64,000 nucleotides of DNA from Pararge aegeria (GCF_905163445.1 NC_053191.1:1364001-1428000); one strand, 5' to 3'. Positions 49,432 through 60,489 are shown, numbered from the stretch's first letter. The notes: generated by a model not told the origin, from the letters alone. Numbers and translations are program-made.

Positions 49432-52363
49432 TATGTATATGTATAACTGAGCACTGGTTGAAAACCCATGAATATTTGTTTAATTTTGGTAACCACCAGG
49501 TTGGTAGTTCGTTCACCAGGGTTACAGCGATTCATGGAGGCTCTTTAATTTTATTAAATAAAAATTTAAAAACAGAAACGATATTGTTAGCCTTTCTGTT
49601 GAACGGACAATAGAGCTAGCCTCGGTTGAACTAGAGCAATTTATAATTGTTACTGTTTATAGGCCACCCTTGTCAAACTTTGAACTTTTTGAAAAGGTTA
49701 TGGATGAAGTGTTATTTAAAATATCAAGGTGTAATAAAAAGTTAATAATATGCGGAGATTTTAATGTAAACATTTTAGAAAATAACTCTTTAAGTATCAA
49801 GTTATTGAATTTATATAAAACTTACAATCTATCAAATATGTTCATGGAGCCCACAAGAATAACTGCTACTAGCGCCACCTGTTTGGATAACATCTTTACA
49901 AATATAATTCCTATAAGCAAAAATATTATTAGTAAATTAGACTCTGATCATTGTGGTCAAATTATTCAATTTGAAAATGTGAAGAAAAATGTTTCTAAAC
50001 GTAAAATAACATTTGTTCCTGTAACATCCAACCGCATAGAGAAAATGAGAATTAGCCTAGTAAATGACCTCCCATTCCTACCCTCAGGGGCGACTCCAAA
50101 TGCAATGTACAGCTCCTTTTTCAATATCTTTAATAGACTATTTCATTCTATATTTACTAGTAAGTCGGTTGTGATTACTGATACATTAAATTTTAGTGAG
50201 TGGGCGACAGTTGAACTTCATAAAAATAGGCAAAAGCTGTACGAATTGTATGCTGAACGTCAATTTAACACTGGTGATAAGTTTGGGGATTATGTTAAAC
50301 GCTTGCCACTTAGAAAAGACGCGATACATCAAAAATAAAATTAAAAATAGCAGCAATGCAATCAAAACTACTTGGAACATAATTAATGAGGAGACGGGAA
50401 GAGTAACACCACGAAATATTAACTTTAAACTTAATGTAGATAATAAAGCCTTAACAACAGATTTCGAGGTGGCTACTGCTTTTGAAACATTCTTTACCAA
50501 CATTCCCGTCTCCACAACAGAATCATTAAACTCTTCACCAGATATGGCTCTCTCTCTATTAAAGGAAAATGTGCCTGAGTGTAACCATTCTTTTAAATTC
50601 ACGCATGTTAGTGGCTCTGACGTTATTAAAGCCTTTAAATTATTAATTAATAAAAAAACAAATGATCTGTGGGGCATTTCCGTAAACGTTGTCAAATCAT
50701 TAATTGATATTATTGCACCCGATTTAGCCTTAATATTTAATAATTGTATAGATTGTGGTGTGTTTCCTGACTTAATGAAACTTAGTTCCATTGTTTAAAT
50801 CGGGTAGTACTTCTGACCCCACTAACTTTAGACCAGTATCCGTACTAACCACTTTCAGTAAAATCTTTGAAAAACTAATTTTAAATCAATTACAATTTGG
50901 TTTCACACGGGGTCGCTCAACAATCGACGCAGGTGTTGAGCTAATACAAAACATATTTGAAGCCTGGGAGGAGTCACGTGATGCACTTGGTGTGTTCTGT
51001 GACTTATCTAAGGCGTTTGATTGTGTTCAACACGAAACGTTAGTTAGGAAACTACACCACTATGGAATTCAGGGTGTAGCTCTAGACTTAATGAGTAACT
51101 ATCTATGCGATAGAATTCAGAAAGTCGACGTGAATGGAAACGGTCTAATGGATCAGTTATGAAAATAGGTGTCCCACAGGGGTCTATATTAGGACCATTT
51201 CTGTTCCTTATTTACATTAATGACCTTCCTTACCTTGCCAAGGATAAAAACGGGATAGTTCTGTTTGCCGATGATACATCACTGACTTTTAAAATAAATC
51301 GACGTGAACTAGCTTTTGACGACGTAAACAACTCTCTCGCTAAAGTGGTACATTGGTTTGAAGCTAATAATTTGGTTCTTAACGGAAAAAAACCAAGTGT
51401 ATATAAAATTCACTTTACCTAATGTTAAACACGTGAAAACCACTGTACTACTTAATAATGAGGAACTGAAACTGGAGGATACGACAGTTTTTCCAGGAAT
51501 AACGTTTGATTCTAAACTTCAATGGGGCCCTCATATAAATAATTTATCGAACAGGCTTAGTTCTGCTGCCTATGCGGTAAAGAAGATACGCCATATGACC
51601 GACGTAGAAACTGCGAGACTGGTATATTTTAGTTACTTTCACAGCATTATGTCATATGGAATTTTACTTTGGGGTAATGCTGCTGATATTAGCACTATTT
51701 TCGTGCTGCAGAAGAGGGCTGTTCGTTCTATCTACAAAATGGGTCCGAGAGAGTCATTGAGAGATAAATTTAAAGATTTTAAAATAATGACAGTGTATAG
51801 TCAGTACATATTTGAAAATTTAATGTACGTTCATAAAAACATTTCTAAATTTAAGAAAAAATGTGACTGCAATAATTTAAACATTAGAAGTAAGAATAAA
51901 CTTACAGTGCAATATACTAGGTTACATAAAATTCATAATTCGTTTAAAGGAAATTGCATACAATTCTACAATAAACTACCAATTGTCATCTTGGAGATGT
52001 CTCTTAAAAAGTTCAAAGTTTGTATTAAACGTAAGCTTATAGAAAAGTCCTATTATAGTATAAAGGACTACGTAAACGATAAAAAAGCTTGGGTGTAAAT
52101 TATTGCTCTAACCAGGTTGCTCTTCTAATAATTTAAAATGACATTGTGAGATGGTGATAACAAAAAAAAAAAAACACCCGGCTAAGTTTGTTGTGGGCTT
52201 CTTCTTAGACCAGGACGCGTTTGGAACCCTCGTAGCTTTAGTTTTAAGTTTACGAATGTGGTTCTCGCCATCATCTCACTACCGTGTGGTTCTTATGTAC
52301 GCATCAAAAGTGCCACCTGTGGGCCTACTTAAATAAAGATATTTTTGACTTTGACTTTGACTT
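49432..52363 (+). pseudogene. LINE-A retrotransposon, 2.9 kb, 5'-truncated and frameshifted ORF2
   Basis: A non-LTR retrotransposon with an apurinic endonuclease and reverse transcriptase of Jockey/CR1 type. Endonuclease signatures: TEHW (49,446-49,457), CGDFN (49,751-49,765) and SDHC (49,943-49,954); the first part of the domain is cut off. Reverse transcriptase signatures: NFRPVS (about 50,825), FCDLSKAFDCVQHETL (about 50,995), GVPQGSILGPFLFLIYINDL (about 51,168), FADDTS (51,264-51,281), then LRDKFKDF and the end YYSIKDYVNDKKAWV before TAA at 52,096. At least five frame changes (near 49,590, 50,315, 50,790, 51,158 and 51,390) and a small deletion before QFGFTRGRS break the protein, so it is not active. 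The 3' UTR has GAGATGGTGATAAC and CCCGGCTAAGTTTGTTGTGG, and ends in TTTGACTTTGACTTTGACTT. The left junction keeps a TATA that is repeated after the tail, a possible short target duplication. Confidence 0.9.
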
Positions 52364-52623
52364 TATACTCCGCGAAAAGCAGGAGAATCTGTGTGGTGCA
52401 ATTTCTTCAATCCTTATACTCCACACCAAACAGATCTTCGGATTGTTAAGAAACAATTATTCATTGTAAAGTCAACATCTCCTGAGGATGCTCGTACGTG
52501 CGTAGAGGGTACATTGCCGAAGATCTGTTTGGTGTAGAGTATAAGGATTGAAGAAATTATAAATTGCACCACACAGATTCTCCTGCTTTTCGCGGAGTAT
52601 AGCAAATTAAGCTTAATTTCGAT
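52364..52623 (+). mobile_element. IR-1 element, main inverted-repeat part
   Basis: The left arm TATACTCCGCGAAAAGCAGG, AGAATCTGTGTGGTGCAATT, CACCAAACAGATCTTCGG faces the right arm CCGAAGATCTGTTTGGTGTA, AATTGCACCACACAGATTCT, CCTGCTTTTCGCGGAGTATA. The arms are about 78-85 bp at over 90 percent identity, with a 90-bp centre (AACAATTATTCATTGTAAAG, GTGCGTAGAGGGTACATTG). The 75-codon minus ORF inside is an artefact. Related pieces are at 5,954-6,241 and 39,787-39,843. Confidence 0.85.
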
Positions 52624-52635
52624 AAAGCCCATATT

Positions 52636-52984
52636 ATACATTTAAAACAACAATTAGTCTTAGTTAATATACAATAACGAATTAAAAATTAAAATTAAAG
52701 TATAAATCGATTCAAATGGCATGTCATAAATATAAAATTAAAAAGACAATATAAAAAATATAAAAATAAAATAAAAAATTACAATGAATAATGATAATGA
52801 AATGAAATGAAAAATAATTAAAATTTAATACTTTTTGCTCCGTGTTTGTGTACCCACCCAGTGCCGCCAGAACGGGTTATTTAGCTTTCCAGCTAGTGTT
52901 TGCAAAATAATATATTTAATTATTGTTCCTAATTTACAGTGGCCAGTTTATTTTTACTTCCCTAAAAGTTACCCCTTGACTATA
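52636..52984. other. AT-rich, nothing recognised
   Basis: About 350 bp very rich in A, with AATAAAAATATAAAAA-type low complexity. Confidence 0.5.
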
Positions 52985-53132
52985 ATCACACTTGCACGGC
53001 TAGCATGGGAAGGAGACAATTATGTCTCCGGGTAAAGGATAAAAATGTATCTTCTCCCACAGCTTTATCAACTCTCAGAGCTTTGTCGCACAATTGGAAA
53101 TAATATCCAATAATATATGTGTAATAATAAAC
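52985..53132 (+). repeat. R4 dispersed repeat, split by a MITE
   Basis: GGCTAGCATGGGAAGGAGAC, TCCGGGTAAAGGATAAAAAT, CACAGCTTTATCAACTCTCA and TATGTGTAATAATAAAC. The R4-like text resumes after the MITE (about 53,266, CACGGTAATTATATCTCCTG). Confidence 0.6.
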
Positions 53133-53261
53133 CAATTCTTACCAGGGTATGCATACAGCAGGAAAATTGCATAAAATGCAAAAAATCATCCTACTATACG
53201 AGCTATATATAAATTTTAGGGTAGGCAGTGCTTTTGTGCATGTATGAAGTGCACGCCACTG
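53133..53261. mobile_element. hAT-type MITE, left terminus lost
   Basis: CAGGGTATGCATACAGCAGG, GTGCATGTATGAAGTGCACG and terminal CCACTG. The CAGTGGCG left end is missing, so no target duplication can be seen. Confidence 0.75.
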
Positions 53262-53274
53262 TGGACACGGTAAT

Positions 53275-53510
53275 TATATCTCCTGTCATATTTTTGTCTC
53301 GTGCCCTGCTGGTGGAAAGTGACGATGCAGTGTAAGATGGTAGCGGAGCAGTTATAATATTAAACACATACCTCTAATCGGTTTTTGCGAGACATTGCAC
53401 CGCTAAATCGCTTAGCGGCTCGTAGTCACGGCCGAAGCCTACCCTGGTGGTAGACCAGAGAAAATTCATTAAATATAAATTACTAAGTTGCCCTGTCGGA
53501 GATCATAAAA
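53275..53510 (-). mobile_element. SINE-3 copy
   Basis: GATGCAGTGTAAGATGGTAG, GCACCGCTAAATCGCTTAGC, GGCCGAAGCCTACCCTGGTG and TGCCCTGTCGGAGATC (decayed head at right). Confidence 0.65.
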
Positions 53511-54205
53511 GATAGCACAACTATATTAAATCTGCAATTATAACTTAAACGGGGTCTTCAAAGACTAATATAATTAAATACGGAATATTAGTAATAAATT
53601 AATAAAGCACATAAACCTTAATAACTTAATATGTATTGAGATTTAATTTGAATTCAAATATTGATCTTTTAATTTCAGGTCGACATCCGGGTAAGCTGAT
53701 TGCAGAGCAATAATTCATTATTAAATTACCTACAACGCCGCTGCATCGGTTTCGAATTTATCAAGCCCGCCAAGGTAATTCGCTTAAGCTATATATGAAA
53801 AAAAATGTTAAAAGGACCGACTTTCTAATGACAAAGTATAAAATATAGATTGTATAACGAGTGCGTAAAACAGGTCGTTTTATTCTAGACCAAATAATCA
53901 CTCATTTTAATATATATTTCATGCTTTTTTAGTTTACGTATTTTAAAATAGGACAGCTATAAGAATAGCGTCTTTTTTCTAAAGTACCTAATTTTAGTAG
54001 CAGAAATATTTTGATTAAATCATTATATTTTTCCTACTGAAATAATTACTTTAGAAGAAAGACGTGGCTTAAGATAACAAATATTGTTATATAAAATAAT
54101 ATATAATTTATTTGACTCCCCCTGCCTCTAAGTTATATTGATTTTGCATGTCTAAGTTATATTGGTTTAACCCATCAAACATCTCGGATAAAAAAGCTTA
54201 TTTCA
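53511..54205. other. AT-rich, nothing recognised
   Basis: About 700 bp without a supported feature. Confidence 0.45.
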
Positions 54206-54640
54206 TGCACACATTGTTCAACATTATGGAAAACTCTCAGTCATGCCGGTTTCCTCATGATGTTTTCCTTCACCGTTGAAGCAAATGCTTTAATTGTGTT
54301 TTTTGAGTGGCGTAGTGGGCAGCGATCCTGCTTTCTGATTCCAAGGTCGTGGGTTTGCTTCCCACAACTGGAAAATGTTTGTGTGATGAACATGAATATT
54401 TTTCAGTGTCTGGGTGTTTATCTGTATATTATAAGTATTTATGTGTATTATATATATAAAAAAATATTCATCAGCTATCTCCAGTACCCATAACACAAGC
54501 TACGCTTACTTTGGGGCTAGATGGCGATGTGTTTATTGTCGTAGTATATTTATTTATTTATTTATTATAAGTTAGAGGTGCGCGCTGGGATGGTGCTCGG
54601 CCCCCCGAAAGTGGAGTAGAAGTCGTACACACGGGGAGTT
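54206..54640 (-). mobile_element. SINE-2 split by a SINE-1
   Basis: The body side (54,206-54,297: AACTCTCAGTCATGCCGGTT, TTCCTTCACCGTTGAAGCAA) and head side (54,568-54,640: AAGTTAGAGGTGCGCGCTGG, GGCCCCCCGAAAGTGGAG) are one minus-strand SINE-2 opened by the SINE-1 at 54,298-54,567. Confidence 0.75.
54298..54567 (+). mobile_element. SINE-1 nested in SINE-2
   Basis: GAGTGGCGTAGTGGGCAGCG (A box), GTGGGTTTGCTTCCCACAAC (mutated B box), GTGTCTGGGTGTTTATCTG, ACCCATAACACAAGCTACGC, and a TATTTATTTATTTATTTATT tail. Confidence 0.85.
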
Positions 54641-54920
54641 TTTAAGCACCATCGAATCAAAATCATATTGACGGTCAAACGTTGACGCGGGCCGCGGCTT
54701 TGGCTTCGCAACAAAGTTATACATGACAAAGCGTGCTCTGCGCTCAATAATTAAATTAAGTGAGCCACAGTACGCAGTGAGCGAGCGCAGTGTAACAGCG
54801 TGCAACGTAATTAAATGTCTGAAACTTGATACTGGATGTGGAGCACCCGGCCCACTTAAACCTAGGGCTGGCACATGTCAAGTTATCGAAGAGTTTTTAT
54901 AGCGAGATAACGCGCGAAAC
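54641..54920. other. GC-richer block, unassigned
   Basis: About 280 bp with CpGs (TTGACGCGGGCCGCGGCTTT, GCAGTGAGCGAGCGCAGTGT) and overlapping minus-strand ORFs (up to 100 codons, 54,572-54,874) that have no known motif. It could be part of an unidentified element or a regulatory region. Confidence 0.3.
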
Positions 54921-56110
54921 GTTGATCGAGACGCGCAAAATGAAAGATGATATGTCATAACAAATATAAGAATAAAAACATCGCCGCCACTTTAAAAATT
55001 GTATCCAGTGCGATACCTGATACATCAAAATTTGTTCTTAGAAATTGAGGTTAAATAAAGAAACTCACATACATACCTACGTAAGACATTAAACAATTCA
55101 ATGTACTTATAAGTCATCGGACGCGCGTTAATATTGGGTCAAGATAATAAATAAACCATTTTGATTAAAACATATAATTTTTGTTTATTCTACACCACAG
55201 TAGAGTATTTTTTTCAATTAAGACGGGTATGTTTTAGATCTAAGTTAATTTTTTATTTGTTAAATCTACGAGCTTTGGGCTAAGAATAAATTCATAATAA
55301 AGCCTTAATTATGATTATCCTTTTGATTAGTATATTTTTGGGATAATTAATTACTCAACTTGTAATCTAAAAGTTTTGACAGTTGGGAGAGGGGAGAGCA
55401 CTTTGATACCGTTGTCTCAACCGATTAGAGCTTTGTTATAGAATTTTATAATCTGTAGGAGTGTGACAACCCTGTCAACAAGAGCGGGTCAGTACAATCG
55501 CACTCTATGAAGGCCTTATTCCGCGAGAAAGGCCGCACATATCAATTTTAAGATTAGCTTGTCCAGTTACTTTTAAAATTGCAATTCACTATTTCTGTTA
55601 ATAGGTTTAACCTACTCGAAGTTTAAACGTATAAAAACTATTTTGGCTTTAAAAGCCACTGCAAATAAAACCCGACCTACATTTCATTTCATTTTTAATT
55701 AGTTTCGCGTTTTTTGAAGTCGCATAACTATCATAACACTTCCGATCATCTAACTAATGCATAAAATAAGCTTTTTTATCCAGGTAGAGGGCAAATAATT
55801 AGCTCTTCGATTAGGAAGGAAAAACCAGTTATAAGTAAATATCTGTTTCATTAAAAATATAAAATAAAATTCTGACAATTAATGTGTATGATTTATGCAA
55901 TATTTTGATCGTCACAAAATTGCGATTACCACAAATCCCATGAGACGTTAGTGCAAAAACTTCGCTGTTTCTAGTATACTGTATAAAGGATCTCAACGTT
56001 AGTAAAATTTACACTTGCTGTGTGTGTATTATAAGAATCGGAATCAATGTTTTTACATTTACCCTGTTATTTGAGTCGAACATAGGTAGCAAACAAACTA
56101 ATAACTTTGA
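54921..56110. other. AT-rich, nothing recognised
   Basis: About 1.2 kb of largely unique-looking AT-rich DNA. Confidence 0.45.
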
Positions 56111-56114
56111 GATT

Positions 56115-56335
56115 GGCAGTAGGCAGCGACCCTGCTCCAAACCGTGGGTTCGATTCCCACAACTGGAAAACGTTTGTGTTATGAACATAAATGTTTTTCA
56201 GTGACTGATTTTTTATATGTATATTATAAGTATTTATGTATATTATTCAATAAAAATATTCATCAGTCATCTTAGTACCCATTAAACAAGCTACGCTTAC
56301 GTTGGGGCTAAATGGTGATATGTTTTGTCACAAGT
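56115..56335 (+). mobile_element. SINE-1 copy, head partly deleted
   Basis: GGCAGTAGGCAGCGACCCTG, CCGTGGGTTCGATTCCCACA (B box), GTATATTATAAGTATTTATG, CATTAAACAAGCTACGCTTA and GTTGGGGCTAAATGGTGATA. Confidence 0.8.
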
Positions 56336-56839
56336 AGTAAATTTAAGTCGTATATTTGCATGGATGTTGAGATGCGTAATCTTGTTTTGACAGCTCAAAA
56401 CATCCGATATTCCGAATATGGTGACCGACTTTAGAGGGTCGATTATTGCCGTTAAGTTTTCACTCTAACCTGCAGTTTATATTATTACCACTACGCCCAC
56501 CAACCCGCATTGAAGCACTATCGTGGACTTCGTATTTGCATTAGTGATCTAAAGATCTAGAAATTGCAATCGTAACTATTGACATTTCCGATGATTTCAC
56601 TGTACTTTCTCTGCATCCTAGCTAACCTTTGACATTTCAGCTATCGAGCTCTGGCACACAATTTTAACCCTTAATGATATCAGAATAGAGACTAAAATGT
56701 GTCATCTTATAATCTCATCATTATATAACAAAATGATAGCTAGGAACCTACCTAGCTTTAAGCTGGCTTTGCATAATAATTTCTTCTTTATGAATCTTCG
56801 GATTAACACAGTTTTAGAGTTTGTTACTCCAAAGAAATA
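56336..56839. other. Nothing recognised
   Basis: About 500 bp without a supported feature. Confidence 0.4.
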
Positions 56840-56950
56840 TAACCTATACCATGCTTATTTCTGCTGCTAAGCAGCATTATTGCATTGATGTGTACCGGTC
56901 TTAATTAGAGCGAGAGAGCTTAACACCCTTTACGCCTCAGGTTACTCGCC
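56840..56950 (+). mobile_element. LINE-F fragment
   Basis: CATGCTTATTTCTGCTGCTA, AGCAGCATTATTGCATTG and CTTTACGCCTCAGGTTACTC; a shortened copy of the blocks at 62,716. Confidence 0.5.
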
Positions 56951-56954
56951 TCGT

Positions 56955-57025
56955 CCTCTGAGATTCGAACTCGGCCCCCCCCCAAAGTAAAGTCAAAGTC
57001 CTACCCTCTGGGCTATCACCGCCTC
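56955..57025 (-). mobile_element. SINE-2 head
   Basis: GAGATTCGAACTCGGCCCCC and CCTCTGGGCTATCACCGCC: tRNA-like head in reverse with both boxes readable. Confidence 0.7.
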
Positions 57026-57711
57026 TTTTCCTATTAGGTATAGTTAAAAAATTAACTTATTTACTTATGAAATGGAGGATGAATAAACCAAACTCCTGTA
57101 AGATTGATCCAAAAGGAGTTACGAGTTTTGAATGACGATTAGGCCGACCGCCGATGATGTATCATACATAACATATTATCACCTATTGTTTTAATTTCAG
57201 TGTCAGATGTATGTAAACAGTATCTATTGATTATGTGATAGTGGCATAGTGTGATAACAATGGGTACTTTTATATTAATACTATGTCAAATCTTCTATTG
57301 TACTTAAAACCAGTCATATGAATATATCAAAAAAAGCAAAATAACTGCTATTTTGACATCCGCTGAGAAAGAATTTTACGAAAATAATAAGATTACAACA
57401 GATTATTGATGTTTGTGTGGGAATAATCCAATCTATAACATAATTAACAGTAGGTATATCTTTTTTCGGTATGCAACGTCGTGATAAATTCAACTATTCA
57501 AATTCAAATATAAATCTAAATAATCTACTACAGCTATCAAAAGCTTTTTTATTTGATCTTTTTTTGCAAACGGGGAAAAAGAAAATAAAGTCAAAAAGAA
57601 CTCTTAGCGGAAACAGAAGACATAACGATTAATTTTATAAGCTAGTTAAAAATTCAAAGTTTGAATTTGTATCTAGCTTCTAACCGACCGAGCTTATACC
57701 GTTTTCCGACA
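57026..57711. other. Nothing recognised
   Basis: About 690 bp, AT-rich. Confidence 0.4.
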
Positions 57712-57998
57712 TAAGGGCACGGGTCTCCTCCCAAAATGAAAAGGGTCTAGGCCGTAGTCCGACACGCGGGCCCAGTGCGGATTTGTGGACTCCAAACGCC
57801 TTTCAGAACATGGCGAAATCTCGGGCATGGCGGTTCCCTCAGGAGTTTTCCTTCACCGTTGAAGCAAGTGATATTTTAATTGACACGCACATAACTTACA
57901 AACTTACAAAAAATGGAGTTGCGTGACACGGAATGGATGCTGGGAACACGGCACCCCGAAAGTGAAGCCGAAGTCTTAACCACTATGCTATCACCGCC
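57712..57998 (-). mobile_element. SINE-2 copy, near full length
   Basis: GGGCACGGGTCTCCTCCCAA, GGCCGTAGTCCGACACGCGG, GAAGCAAGTGATATTTTAAT, GAACACGGCACCCCGAAAGT and CACTATGCTATCACCGCC. The tRNA-like head is at the right. Confidence 0.85.
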
Positions 57999-58530
57999 AA
58001 ACCGAATTCAAGGAAAGCGCAATCAAATAAAAACTGGCATTTCTAAAAGTCGATAAGAAATACACGTTAAATTCATATCCTAATCTTTTCCGATGTATAG
58101 ATAACGAGTTAAAAACTTAACCTTTCTTCATTGTTTGACCACGGACAGAGAGACCTTTGAATGTGACAGCCAGAGTACAACGTGACCTTTTGGTTCTTCG
58201 TTACCATTTTGACCTTTAACTGTTGACATATTTAAACGACGCAATAAAAATGCCGCACATTAAATGCAATTTTTAATTTATACTAATTTAATAGGCATGT
58301 AGCTAATAAATATTTATTCTGATTGAGGACGTGTAAGTTTTTATTTTCCGCAAATCTGGTGTTCTTGTTTTTTTTTTTTAAAGATTACTTTCATCGAATA
58401 GTAATACGCGTTATTTATAACGGATAAAAGTTTTATCGAATATTTTAGCTGTGACCTAGGTTGCTTTGTCATTATTCAACTTACATCATAAGGCTAATAA
58501 CTGCTAAGAAAACTAATTAAATCAACGATT
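57999..58530. other. Nothing recognised
   Basis: About 530 bp, AT-rich, no supported feature. Confidence 0.4.
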
Positions 58531-58710
58531 ACGTTTAATGTGTATATTCCCTATTTAATGTGCATGCCCCTTATTTAATGTGTATACCCCCTATTTAATG
58601 TTTATACCCCCTATTTAATGTGTATACCCCCTATTTAATGTGCATACCCCTTATTTAATGTTTATACTCCCTATTTAATGTTTTTATTCCCTATTTAATG
58701 TTTATAAAAC
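58531..58710. repeat. 20-bp tandem repeat, nine units
   Basis: TTTAATG recurs at 58,534, 58,554, 58,574, 58,594, 58,614, 58,634, 58,654, 58,674 and 58,694, exactly every 20 bp. The unit is TTTAATGTGTATACCCCCTA with TGC/TTT and CCC/TCC variants. Strict phase with base variants and no indels distinguishes it from slippage microsatellites. Confidence 0.97.
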
Positions 58711-59570
58711 AAGGTATTAAAAGGGATTTCCGGTTAGTCTTGATAAAAAACATCTGATACCTCCGAAGATATTGCTTTAAAATCTATAATCTTAGATGGA
58801 ACTGTCTATAGTGGAACTATTTTGGTATTAATCTAAACATGAACAATGATGTCTTTTCTTTCTTTTAAATATGGATACAAACAACCTTTTTATTTATTTA
58901 ATAATAATGTGAATATCTCTCTTAATAATTTGCAAAACATATAATTAGTAAAGAATGTTTTTTGTAATTTAACAGATATTTCAAATGCAAAAGCGCATGA
59001 AAAGTAATTAAATTAATTAACTAAAAAAGTAAACTTAATTACTTTTTTTTATACCACTTTAAGTACAAGTTAGCTCTTGACTGCAATATTAGGTTTAAAC
59101 ACATTTATTCTCAAAAGATTTATTTATTTATTTTTCAACTTACGACTAGAATTACAGGAAGTTTGCTAATGCTAGCGTAGATTCTGATGCACCTATCAAC
59201 ATAGATTATAACTATATTTTACTAACCTACATACTAAAGTTTATCAATGTAACAAATGCGCCACAGAGCAACCTTCGTGAGTTCAGTCAGAGTACAACAA
59301 AACAGATCCGTTCTCTCAGCTATGTCGCTAAGATGCAGTTTCACTCAATGATGATGATGTAAAGGATCTAGTTACGAGAGTTAATTGTACACTGCCAAAA
59401 GATGCCTAAATATCATCTAAAATGCTTATAGAAACTAAACGAATGCCAATTAACTCTTTCCAAACGATCTATTCTTCTGTCCGCTTAGTAAAATATATGT
59501 CAAGCGTTTATACAGGATGTTTTTCTACATTAATTTTTTGTACAAATTGAACTAATGGGCTTAAAATTCA
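58711..59570. other. Mostly unassigned; SINE-3 tail at 59,052-59,100
   Basis: TTAAGTACAAGTTAGCTCTT, then GACTGCAATATTAGG is a SINE-3 end on the minus strand. Nothing else is recognised. Confidence 0.4.
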
Positions 59571-59606
59571 ATCCTATCGTATCCTATCCTATCCTATCCT
59601 ATCCTA
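59571..59606. repeat. (ATCCT)n microsatellite
   Basis: Seven units with one variant (ATCGT). Confidence 0.9.
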
Positions 59607-59636
59607 CTAATATATATTTATGCAATGAAGTGTCAT

Positions 59637-59880
59637 CATCAGCATCGTCATCAACAACCCATTACCGGCCCAATACGGGACCTCCTCTCGGAATGAGAAG
59701 GGTTTAGGCCGTAGTCTACCTGGCCAAGTGCGGATTGGTAGCTCTGAGAGTTAATAAAGCTGTGGAAGAAGATAAATTTGTACCCTATCCCCGAGGAGAT
59801 AATTGTCGCCTGTCCACGCTTGCCGTTGAGGTTTCGAAGTTTCCTTCAACGTTTAAAGCAAGTGATATTTAAATTGCGTA
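59637..59880 (-). mobile_element. SINE-2 interrupted by an R4 piece
   Basis: SINE-2 tail side 59,637-59,741 (GGCCCAATACGGGACCTCCT, GGCCGTAGTCTACCTGGCC) and body side from about 59,832 (AAGTTTCCTTCAACGTTTAA, AGCAAGTGATATTTAAATT). Between lies R4 in reverse (GAGAGTTAATAAAGCTGTGG, CCCGAGGAGATAATTGTCGC). Confidence 0.65.
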
Positions 59881-59918
59881 AATTAAAAAAGAAGAGACAT
59901 GAATTGACATGAAAAAAA

Positions 59919-60215
59919 ACAATTGGTTGTCTGTAAAGTCGGCTTACTGACGATAGTTGAACGTGACAATGTCGTAAGAAAACTTGACGAAAACATGTAA
60001 ATGTATTATTGTATAGAAGCTGTCCACGCGGACGCATCGCTCACTCAAGTAGGAGAGAGACAGATGTCGAACGCGGAGGCCGACTGTGACTCTTTGTCGC
60101 TCGTTCCGCGCTCTCGCTTGCACTTCAAGCCTTGAATGGAACGCCTCAGAGCGAGGTAACGCCGCAAACGTCATGTTTTTTCGTGCGTGCAGCCGGCTCC
60201 ATCGAATTATAAGAC
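59919..60215 (-). repeat. Conserved GC-rich repeat, copy 2 (inverted)
   Basis: Reverse of 47,676-48,095 with a deletion in the AT-rich part: TTGGTTGTCTGTAAAGTCGG, TTGAACGTGACAATGTCG, GTCCACGCGGACGCATCGCT, GCTCGTTCCGCGCTCTCGCT, ending GCCGGCTCCATCGAATTATA. It is cut by a LINE-B tail at about 60,220. Confidence 0.75.
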
Positions 60216-60221
60216 GGTGGA

Positions 60222-60303
60222 ACCTACACACAGACAGACTTGACGTTTCAAAAGTGCTTATATGAGGCCTACTTTAAAGAAATGAAATTTGAATTTGAAT
60301 TTA
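60222..60303 (+). mobile_element. LINE-B tail
   Basis: CACACAGACAGACTTGACGT, TTCAAAAGTGCTTATATGAG, ending AATTTGAATTTGAATTT. Confidence 0.7.
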
Positions 60304-60489
60304 AGGAGCCGGTTGAAAAACCAGTGCAATCCAATTAATTAGCGAAAATCAAAGAATCATTAACTTCATTAGCAAACCAAATTAGATATGCGATATCATA
60401 TGATAAGAGTGATAACAGCTTTACTAAGTCATTCAGTACTGTTTGACTCGTGAAGAGATACACTTGTGTTTTTTTTTACGGCGAAACAG

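Noticed and set aside
50186..50791. 201-codon ORF on the minus strand
   Set aside because: It is the antisense shadow of the LINE-A polymerase region; the plus strand carries the recognisable motifs.
49432..52363. Active full-length LINE
   Set aside because: The endonuclease N-terminus and any ORF1 are missing, and at least five frame changes break ORF2.
58531..58710. CRISPR-like array of regular repeats
   Set aside because: There are no spacers; the 20-bp units are directly tandem, and the DNA is eukaryotic.
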